Shown here one piece after another: positions 1 through 6,538 of a stretch of DNA of 7,784 bases. The DNA is from Pseudomonadota bacterium (lineage in GTDB: Bacteria; Pseudomonadota; Gammaproteobacteria; Acidiferrobacterales; Acidiferrobacteraceae), in the NCBI GenBank assembly GCA_021797365.1, contig JAJZZU010000107.1, positions 1-7,784 on the forward strand, read 5' to 3'. The position numbers and the translations under genes are program-made. Below the pieces are notes generated by a model, which was not told the DNA's origin, did not search any database, and saw only the letters and a program-made list of their open reading frames with translations. Each line of letters begins with the position of its first letter. Position 1 is the stretch's first letter.

Positions 1-118
1 ACGCCCTCGCCGTGTAGGCAGGGCGCGGAACACCGATTCTTTCGCAATACATTGAAAGGTCAAAGAAAAACGTCTTTTAAGCGGCGCAACTTGAGTTTAG
101 CGAGCCGTAGAGGCGAAC
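1..118. other. short non-coding end of the window, downstream of the nuclease gene
   Basis: I see no gene, RNA or strong hairpin here. On the minus strand an AAAAGACGTTTTT element near 68-80 has only a weak A/T stem and does not qualify as an intrinsic terminator. The tRNA 3'-end sequence is not repeated here, so this is not the second attachment site. Confidence 0.6.
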
Positions 119-1312
119 CTAATCGTCCGCTAATACCACCAGCTGCGCTCTTTCGGGATCATACACGACCTCTGTAATCGAACCATCCCGGATGCGCTGA
201 ACCGCTTCGTCGATGACGGGGAGCGGGACCAGGAACCACTCCCGCGGCCGCACGGGATTCCCGAATCGATCTTCAATGGTGAGGTCCAGTTGGGCGGTGG
301 CGAAGACACGGTGGAAGAGGTGTTCGAGCTTGGTGCGGTTGATGCTCGAGAGCTTGTAGCTTGCCACTACCTCCACGTCGGCCAGCAGATAGGTGGCCTC
401 ATGGGCGGCATGGGCAATCCGGGTCTCCACCTTGCCGCCTGTGACGCCGATCTTATGAATGAGTTCGCGATGGGCGGCGATAAAGGGATGAGCGGAGAGG
501 CTGCGCAAGACATAAATAGTGCCGCTTTCGATATCGTCGTCTTCCCAGGTCTGGCTGAACAGGGGCCCGGCGTCGGGTTCCGGCGTGACGCGCCGTCCAC
601 CTTCATCCTTATAAAGGGCGCGCTGGAGCGAGCGGCGCAAGAGATTACTTTCGGTGCCGTTGGCATAGACGACCCGCAAGCGGGCGTCGTTCTTACCGGT
701 GGACGTTTTGATGGTCTCGCCCACCTCGGCGACATAGACGAGTTGACCCCCGAGAATAAAGAAATCGCCCTCCAGGATAGCAGCGCCCTCTTTGCCAAAG
801 GGCAGGGTCTGGCGCAGGCCGGCCTTGAGCTCACTCTCAACCCCGGCAAAGAGCGGCTTGAAGCGCGCAAAGTCCGGGCAAGGCGTACGGTCGGCGATTT
901 CTTCCGCGATCCGTCGGTCTTCTTGCGAGCGGACATGCTTCAGGACCGTGATGTCGTTCTCAGTGGGCGCAGCAACACCGAGTTCCGCCAGGAGCGCCTC
1001 GTCATCGAGTACCGCTACCGGCGGTTCTGAGCCTTCGTCCGCCGCGAGTAGACCGTGGACATCGCGTGCCGCCAGCAGCGCTTGAGCCTCTGGCAGGGCC
1101 CGCAGGCACTGGAGACGCACGGCGTACAGACGCTCGAAGATGTCGCGCCCCTCTCCGTGCTGCGGCACGCGCCCATGCGTCTCGACGAAGCGCAAGATAT
1201 CCTCGAATCCAGCCATAATGCGCTCTTCACGCGGGGTATGGCGTCCATTGGCTACGGGTGGAGCCTCAACTCCTAGGGCGTCCAGGAGTTCATCATCGGA
1301 GAGATCAGACAT
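119..1312 (-). CDS. GIY-YIG nuclease family protein, putative cleavage subunit of a methyltransferase-helicase-nuclease cassette
   Basis: The product is 397 aa. The start at 1312 was chosen because AAAGGAG lies about six bases upstream and the gene then overlaps the helicase end by 8 bases. The frame is open for another 105 codons upstream, but that part is Arg/Ser-rich and lies out of frame inside the helicase. Residues about 262-360 form a GIY-YIG domain of the T5orf172/MUG113 type: GTIYVLRS (264-271), HKIGVTGG (286-293), Arg298, Glu330 in RTKLEHLF as the likely metal ligand, and REWF at 357-360. Residues about 160-245 form a conserved-looking beta-rich block (EGDFF, GGQLVYVAEVGE, NGTESNLLRRSLQRALYKDE) that I cannot assign to a known fold. 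The N-terminus is helical and carries an acidic-leucine motif twice (residues 6-19 and 103-117). No signal peptide or membrane segment is seen, so it should act in the cytoplasm. By context it probably cuts DNA for the cassette. That role is inferred; the nuclease domain itself is clear. Confidence 0.85.
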   Translation of the reverse strand: MSDLSDDELLDALGVEAPPVANGRHTPREERIMAGFEDILRFVETHGRVPQHGEGRDIFERLYAVRLQCLRALPEAQALLAARDVHGLLAADEGSEPPVAVLDDEALLAELGVAAPTENDITVLKHVRSQEDRRIAEEIADRTPCPDFARFKPLFAGVESELKAGLRQTLPFGKEGAAILEGDFFILGGQLVYVAEVGETIKTSTGKNDARLRVVYANGTESNLLRRSLQRALYKDEGGRRVTPEPDAGPLFSQTWEDDDIESGTIYVLRSLSAHPFIAAHRELIHKIGVTGGKVETRIAHAAHEATYLLADVEVVASYKLSSINRTKLEHLFHRVFATAQLDLTIEDRFGNPVRPREWFLVPLPVIDEAVQRIRDGSITEVVYDPERAQLVVLADD

Positions 1313-3425
1313 CGTCGACTCCTTTGCGCTCAACCGCGGCCTTCTCTTGGGCGCGGTAACGGGCCAAAGCCGCCACCCCTTCGGCCATGCGCCGTTCCCA
1401 GGCATCGAGGGCGTTAATGTCGGGGAGCCGCCCGCGCTCCTGCTTAAATTGCAGGGCCCGCTGCGCCAGTTCCCGCGCCTCCTCAACCGGAATGGCGAGA
1501 CGCTTGGCGGCGATCGTCGTCTGGACTTGCCGCAAGGTCTTCTCGTCCATCGCTTTGGCCAAGACCGCATAGGCCGCCTCGAAGGGATTGATGCGGTCAA
1601 TGAGGTCAATATCGAGGTCACGGACATTCACGAATCGGCGCACGCCTTGGATGAGGGCCAGGTTGCCCTTGTCCTCAGAGCCTACGGGCTGGTCGACCTG
1701 CTGCTGTTTGGCCTGTTGCGTCAGAACCAGGGCGGCCACCGCGTGTTGCCGGATGGCCTCTTGGTCGGCAGTGGTCAGTTCAGGATAACGCTCGCGGACA
1801 ATCTTGCCCATGCGCAATTGCGTCAGCTCCTCGGGCAGTGTGTTCTCCTGATCGAAGAGACCGCGTTCCAGGGCCGACTTATCCTGCACAAAGGCCGTAA
1901 TGACCTCGTTCAAGTCCTCGCGACACACGCGGCTGGCCTCCGGGCTTTTGGGCATCGTAAGCCCTCCGATCTCCACGTGATACTGGCCGGTTGTCTCATT
2001 CACTCCGACATTGCTGCGCCCCTCGACGTAGCCCTCCGGTCCATAATCGAAATCCGCCTGGGGGCCGGCGTTCTTGGGGGTAAACTCAAAGCGGGGGGCC
2101 AGGACCTGCTCCATCAAGAGGCTGGCCGCAATCGCTTTTAGCGTGTCGTTGATGGCATCGACTACCGTGGCCTCGGCGGCATCCGGTTCGGCAATGAGGT
2201 TCGTAAAGCGCGCTGTGGCCTTGCCCGGCGCATCTCGGGTGGCGCGGCCGATAATCTGCACGATCTCAGTCAGGCTGCTGCGGTAGCCAATGGTGAGAGC
2301 ATGTTCACACCAAATCCAATCGAATCCTTCCTTCGCCATACCGAGTGCGATGATGATATCGACATGGTCGCGGTTTCCGCGTTGCGTCGGGTCTTTCAAA
2401 GCCGCCAGCACCCGTGAGCGTTGGGCGGGGTCCCCGTCGTCGACGAGGTCGGCGACCTTAATAAGCCCTCCGCCTTGGCTCACCGGTCGCTCGATCGTAT
2501 GGAATCCGGTCACCGGGTCCACCCCGCGCCAGGTGCCGAGGGCGTCCATGATCTCCTCGACCTCTTTGTGTTTGTCCTTCAGGCTCTCGCGGGAGTTGAC
2601 ATTCGGAATATGAACAATTGTCTTGAGCGCCGGGTCGAGCACCTTCATGATCGCGTCCAGATAGCGGCCGGTGTAGAAGAAGTAGCCGATGTCGAGCGCT
2701 TTCAGGTACTGGTAGCCATTCAACTGCTCGTAATAGGTGTAAGTGACGGTCTCAAAGCGCGCCTCATCGGAGGGCGAGAGGACGGCCGCCGCATCCCCCC
2801 GAAAATAGGACCCGGTCATCGCCACGATATGGGCCTTGTCGCGCGCTAAAAAGAGCGCGAGCTGGCTCCCCAGCCGATTGTCCGGGTGGCTGCTGATATG
2901 GTGAAACTCATCAATGGCAATGAGCCGGTTATCGAAGGCCGCCACACCTAACTCGTCGACCGCGAAACGAAAGGTGGCGTGGGTGCAGATGAGCGCGGGA
3001 TCACCGCTTGCCAGGAATTGGCCGACCGCTTGCACCTTGGAGCGGGCCACACTCGGCTCATCGGCCCCAGGGGCATTGCACAGGTTCCATTGGGGCTTCA
3101 CCACCCAATCCCAGGGAAAGCCGCTGTGGGTCAAGGGCTCATCCGCAAAACTCCCGCCAATGGCCCGTTCCGGCACCACAATGAGGGCTTGCTTAAGACC
3201 TTGGTTATGGAGCTTATCGAGCGCAATAAACATCAAGGCCCGGGATTTGCCCGAGGCCGGCGGTGATTTGATCAAGAGATAGGGCTCGCCGCGCTTGGCG
3301 TAGGCGCGTTCCTGCATAGGGCGCATGCCTAAGCTATTCGTCCGGCTCGAAAGGCCGGTACGCTGGGTGGCCAGGGTCACCGAAGGGACCGTATAGCGAT
3401 TCGTGGGATTGTCCGTGGCGGTCAT
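1305..3425 (-). CDS. DEAD/DEAH-type superfamily 2 helicase of the defence cassette
   Basis: The product is 706 aa. Superfamily 2 motifs appear in order: motif I SPPASGKSR (54-62), motif Ia LIVVPERA, motif II DEFH (172-175), motif III TGS (204-206), motif V-like ALGMAKEGFDW (360-370) and motif VI QIIGRATRD (390-398). Motif I has PPASGKS in place of the usual G-x-GKT, and motif II is DEFH in place of DEAH. The region after about residue 430 is not a standard helicase core. It ends in a helical module with ERGRLP and WERRMAEG (about 651-690), which resembles helicase-associated repeats and a stretch of the neighbouring nuclease. The start codon overlaps the methyltransferase stop as ATGA and lacks a clear ribosome binding site, so translation is probably coupled. 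The likely role is ATP-driven DNA translocation or unwinding for the complex. No nuclease motif was seen in this protein. Confidence 0.88.
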   Translation of the reverse strand: MTATDNPTNRYTVPSVTLATQRTGLSSRTNSLGMRPMQERAYAKRGEPYLLIKSPPASGKSRALMFIALDKLHNQGLKQALIVVPERAIGGSFADEPLTHSGFPWDWVVKPQWNLCNAPGADEPSVARSKVQAVGQFLASGDPALICTHATFRFAVDELGVAAFDNRLIAIDEFHHISSHPDNRLGSQLALFLARDKAHIVAMTGSYFRGDAAAVLSPSDEARFETVTYTYYEQLNGYQYLKALDIGYFFYTGRYLDAIMKVLDPALKTIVHIPNVNSRESLKDKHKEVEEIMDALGTWRGVDPVTGFHTIERPVSQGGGLIKVADLVDDGDPAQRSRVLAALKDPTQRGNRDHVDIIIALGMAKEGFDWIWCEHALTIGYRSSLTEIVQIIGRATRDAPGKATARFTNLIAEPDAAEATVVDAINDTLKAIAASLLMEQVLAPRFEFTPKNAGPQADFDYGPEGYVEGRSNVGVNETTGQYHVEIGGLTMPKSPEASRVCREDLNEVITAFVQDKSALERGLFDQENTLPEELTQLRMGKIVRERYPELTTADQEAIRQHAVAALVLTQQAKQQQVDQPVGSEDKGNLALIQGVRRFVNVRDLDIDLIDRINPFEAAYAVLAKAMDEKTLRQVQTTIAAKRLAIPVEEARELAQRALQFKQERGRLPDINALDAWERRMAEGVAALARYRAQEKAAVERKGVDDV

Positions 3426-6211
3426 GAGGTGGTTTTCCGAGTCGTCTTGGGGGCCGTTTGGTCCCCCGTCATGTGAGCATACAGGGCAAACAACTTCTCC
3501 AGGCGCTCGGTGTCGTTGCGGAACCGACGGCCGATATAGATGCGCTCAAGCACCTCGTCATTGTGCTCATGGGCGTGACGCAGGTTTTCCGGCATCTGCC
3601 CGGCCTCATAGAGGTCGGCAATGGTGGCCGGGAAATGGGCCTCGCGGGCCAGCAGGATGTCTTCGGCGCAACGGGTCAGATCGGCCTTATTTTGGTCTGT
3701 CAGCTGCGGCACCGGGAAGGTGTTCCAGCCCAGGGTGTTGGAGTAAGAGAAGCGCATCTCCAGGCGCACGCACACCGTCCCAATCCACACCCAGTGCAGG
3801 CGCGAGGCAATGAGCGCCATGTTCCAGAGAGGGGCGTCATACATGGCAAACGCCTTCTCTTGCACAACGCACTCAGGCCCCAAAAGCCCTACGGGCAGGT
3901 AAGGTCTGTTCTCCGAACTTACGCGAGGAATGATTAGTACACTTACCTCGCCTGTCACTTGTTCGCGGAAACGATATGGCGTAGAGACTAGTTTGCGCGC
4001 TGTAATATCATTCGTTGCAGAGCTTCTTGATTCAACAACTGCTCGTAGACGCTCAGCCACTGGGGGAATTTGTTTCGCAAGTTCGGCCTCATTCTCTTTA
4101 ATCCAGAGGCAGACACGAGGCCTTGAATCAATAAACTCCTTGGAGCCATATAGCGGTCTAATAAATCCCGCCGCCCCCGGTGACTGCCGGAGCATTTCAG
4201 TTGCCTCGTACTTTGAGAAAATCAGCGCGGCACCATAATAAGGATGATTACCAAACTGCATCGGGGATAGGTCCTGCATCGGCCGCGTGCGAGGGTGAAC
4301 CTCAATGTTAGGTGCTGCCGCTAGATATGCATTAATGTTTGAGACTTCCCTCAGTTCAACAATACCTCCGGCTTCACGATCAGTTATGGAATAAAGTCGG
4401 CTTACTGAGCCTGTTTCCATAGAGATCCCGACTATTACAACGGTAACGCCCGCGTTATGGCTAGCAAGGTTTGTCCACTTGAATGAGGTATACGCAAAGG
4501 CAATCTGGCTCCCGGTACGGAAAATGAGAGGCCAAAGTATCGGCACTTGCTGGCCTTGGCAAATCGAATTGGTCGATACAAACGCGGCGGCCGCTTTAGT
4601 TTTAGTCCCATAGTCTGCGGCCTTCATAAACCAGCCGGCCACATAATCCAGCGATTTCCAATTCCTTATGCGGCCATCGAAGACCGCACGAAGGTCAGAT
4701 TTCTGCGTAACCGATTGCCACTTGCTCCCCAAATAGGGCGGATTTCCGCAGATATAGGTCTCCCCGCCCTCGTTTTCGAAATCCATTTCGGCCTGCTCCA
4801 CGGGTGTCTCAAATAAATCCGGGGATACCACCTTTACAGCGCTCCCCGTAGGTGGGCAGAGACTGAGCCAATCCAGTTGCAGGGCATTACCGCACGTGAT
4901 CCAGTTCTGGGTATCCAGTGGCAGAAATCCATCCAGCGCGAGCTTTTGGCCTCGATAGAGGACGTCGCACTGATATTCGGCAACAATAAGCGCTAAGCGC
5001 GCGATCTCGGCCGGGAAGTCCCGCAGCTCAATCCCCCGAAAGTTGGTCAGTGGAATAGCGGTCAGAATGGCGGATTCACCACGCCGTTTGTTGATCTCCG
5101 CCTCAATGGCGCGCATCTGCTTGTAGGCAATCACAAGGAAGTTGCCCGAACCGCAGGCGGGGTCGAAGACTCGGATCTTGGCCATGCGTTTACGCAGATT
5201 GAGGAGCATGCGCGGATTGGTGCCAGCAGCCTCCAATTGGGCCCGCAGATCATCCAGAAAGAGTGGGTTCAGGACCTTCAGGATGTTGGGTACGCTCGTG
5301 TAGTGCATACCCAGGGCACCCCGCTCTCCCTCATCGGCCACCGCCTGAATCATCGAGCCGAAGATGTCGGGATTGATGTGTGCCCAGTCCAAGTGGCCCG
5401 CATGCAGGAGGTAGGTGCGTGCTATGCGCGAAAAGCGGGGCGCCTCGGTGCTGCCGGCAAAGAGCCCGCCGTTGACGTAGGGAAAGGCCTGCGACCAAAG
5501 CGGTAGGGGGGCGGATGCGCGCTCGGCGGACTTCGTGTTCATCGCGCGAAAGAGCGTACTCAAGACCTCATGGGTATTGGCCCCATCGCGCTCGGTCATC
5601 TGCTCGATGGTGCGCGTGAAAAGCTCGTCGCCATCGAAGATACGGGTGTCCTCGGCAAAGAAGCAAAAGATGAGGCGCGCCATGAAGTGATTGAGGTCAT
5701 GCCGGCGCGCCTCGGTCGCCCACTCAGGGTTGTCCTTCAAGAGTTCCACATAGAGTTTATTCAGCCGCCCCGTGGCGCGGACGTCAACGGGGTTATTCTT
5801 GATCTCTTGGACGGGCGAAATTCCGGCCAACGGCAGGAAGAAGCCAAAATGCCGAGCGAAATCGGGATACTCGCAGGCGATGGTCTCGCCACTGACAAGA
5901 TCCTCGGCCTCCAGTGTGTGGCCGTCGGTAGCGAGGATAAATTTGGCCTTGGCACTCGCGGTCTTCGGATGGGCGCGCAATGTGTTCAGCGTGGCGCCGA
6001 CCGTGCCGGGCTCGCAGACCGCAATGTGGATATTATTGCGCTGGAGGACACCTCCTACCACATCGGAGGCGTTCGTCTCGCCCTTGCGCAGGCGATTGAG
6101 GGTCGTTTCTTTGTTGTCGAAAGCCGCAAGGAAGGCGAATGGAAACTCCTCGCGACTGAAGGGTTGGCACGCCAAGTCCGAGACCGCGGCTTCAATCTCG
6201 ACGGCGTTCAT
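3422..6211 (-). CDS. MmeI-like class I SAM-dependent DNA (adenine-N6) methyltransferase with target-recognition region
   Basis: The product is 929 aa. Residues 1-130 are an N-terminal domain without the D-x(n)-E-x-K nuclease signature expected in MmeI. A helical region follows (about 150-300). HYTS (303-306) lies where a motif X-like segment is expected, SAM-binding motif I is DPACGSGNF (350-358), and catalytic motif IV is NPPY (490-493), typical of adenine-N6 methylation. The motif I to IV to TRD order is the gamma type. Residues about 500-770 should form the target-recognition domain. The tail matches the MmeI C-terminal type (DLYEAGQMPENLRHAH, then HNDEVLERIY). The start at 6211 is forced: an in-frame stop lies at 6224-6226, five codons upstream. 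No ribosome binding site precedes it; the start overlaps the stop of an upstream frame as ATGA. GC content falls sharply within the TRD-coding part. The likely role is to mark host DNA and supply sequence specificity to the cassette. The recognition sequence cannot be predicted. Confidence 0.9.
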   Translation of the reverse strand: MNAVEIEAAVSDLACQPFSREEFPFAFLAAFDNKETTLNRLRKGETNASDVVGGVLQRNNIHIAVCEPGTVGATLNTLRAHPKTASAKAKFILATDGHTLEAEDLVSGETIACEYPDFARHFGFFLPLAGISPVQEIKNNPVDVRATGRLNKLYVELLKDNPEWATEARRHDLNHFMARLIFCFFAEDTRIFDGDELFTRTIEQMTERDGANTHEVLSTLFRAMNTKSAERASAPLPLWSQAFPYVNGGLFAGSTEAPRFSRIARTYLLHAGHLDWAHINPDIFGSMIQAVADEGERGALGMHYTSVPNILKVLNPLFLDDLRAQLEAAGTNPRMLLNLRKRMAKIRVFDPACGSGNFLVIAYKQMRAIEAEINKRRGESAILTAIPLTNFRGIELRDFPAEIARLALIVAEYQCDVLYRGQKLALDGFLPLDTQNWITCGNALQLDWLSLCPPTGSAVKVVSPDLFETPVEQAEMDFENEGGETYICGNPPYLGSKWQSVTQKSDLRAVFDGRIRNWKSLDYVAGWFMKAADYGTKTKAAAAFVSTNSICQGQQVPILWPLIFRTGSQIAFAYTSFKWTNLASHNAGVTVVIVGISMETGSVSRLYSITDREAGGIVELREVSNINAYLAAAPNIEVHPRTRPMQDLSPMQFGNHPYYGAALIFSKYEATEMLRQSPGAAGFIRPLYGSKEFIDSRPRVCLWIKENEAELAKQIPPVAERLRAVVESRSSATNDITARKLVSTPYRFREQVTGEVSVLIIPRVSSENRPYLPVGLLGPECVVQEKAFAMYDAPLWNMALIASRLHWVWIGTVCVRLEMRFSYSNTLGWNTFPVPQLTDQNKADLTRCAEDILLAREAHFPATIADLYEAGQMPENLRHAHEHNDEVLERIYIGRRFRNDTERLEKLFALYAHMTGDQTAPKTTRKTTS

Positions 6212-6285
6212 AAGGTATTGGGCCTATAAGGCATAACTACTGTCTGGCCGGCGTCGCCTGCCGGCTTCTCGCTTCGGCGCGACAT
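6208..6285 (-). other. possible 25-aa leader reading frame coupled to the methyltransferase start
   Basis: Within the remnant's reading frame an ATG at 6285 has AGG at 6292-6294, six bases upstream, which is acceptable spacing for a ribosome binding site. The 25-codon frame from there ends in a TGA that shares bases with the methyltransferase ATG (ATGA). The methyltransferase itself has no Shine-Dalgarno sequence, so reinitiation from this short frame is a plausible way to translate it. The peptide has no recognisable domain. It may be only the tail of the integrase remnant. Confidence 0.3.
6247..6265. repeat. GC-rich inverted repeat in the methyltransferase 5' leader
   Basis: GCCGGC occurs at 6247-6252 and again at 6260-6265 around a 7-base spacer, which would give a 6-bp GC-only hairpin about 36 bases upstream of the methyltransferase start. 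No T-run follows on the minus strand, so it is not a convincing intrinsic terminator for the integrase transcript. GCCGGC is itself palindromic, so a chance occurrence is possible. Confidence 0.3.
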
Positions 6286-6361
6286 GGTCATCCTGCGGCA
6301 TTGGTTGCACTCGAAAGTTTCATTTGGCATGTAAGGCCGCCTAGTCCAACCACCCACCAGG

Positions 6362-6530
6362 TCCTCGGCCCGAAAATGAGTATACCGCTTAACCATCTGC
6401 ATGGTCTTGTGCCCCGTGATAGCCGCGACCTCCATGGCCCCAAACCCTTTATCAGAAAGCCTAGAAGTCGCCTTGTGGCGCAAGTCGTGGAAGGTCAAAC
6501 CCTTAATGCCAACGGCCTTGCAGCGTAGCG
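6362..6530. repeat. left copy of a diverged direct repeat (integrase 3' end)
   Basis: This stretch aligns without gaps, at an offset of 199 bases, with the 3' part of the intact integrase gene (about 6561-6729). Shared runs include CATCTGC, GGTCTTGTGCCC and GTCGTGGAAGGTCA. By eye the identity is roughly 70 percent, so the two copies come from related but distinct integrase genes and are not a recent duplication. Confidence 0.7.
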
Positions 6531-6538
6531 CAACCTCA

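Noticed and set aside
1..118. Second attachment site or terminator at the left end
   Set aside because: No match to the tRNA 3' end and no stable hairpin with a T-run.
290..1030. Plus-strand open frame of 246 codons
   Set aside because: Antisense to the GIY-YIG nuclease; composition mirrors the opposite strand and no domain is recognisable.
1313..1627. Long upstream extension of the nuclease frame (would give 502 aa)
   Set aside because: The extra 105 residues are Arg/Ser/Pro-rich, lie out of frame inside the helicase gene, and the strong AAAGGAG site points to the start at 1312.
1140..2141. Plus-strand open frame of 333 codons
   Set aside because: It lies fully antisense to the helicase and nuclease genes, has no recognisable domain, and is the usual shadow of GC-rich coding sequence.
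5570..6229. Plus-strand open frame of 219 codons
   Set aside because: Antisense to the N-terminal part of the methyltransferase, whose protein sequence is clearly family-like; no motif in the antisense product.
6247..6265. Intrinsic terminator after the integrase
   Set aside because: The stem is only 6 bp of a self-palindromic hexamer and no U-run follows on the minus strand.
6290..6330. Zinc-finger-like CNQC at the end of the integrase remnant frame
   Set aside because: There is only one Cys pair, in read-through sequence past the region of homology.
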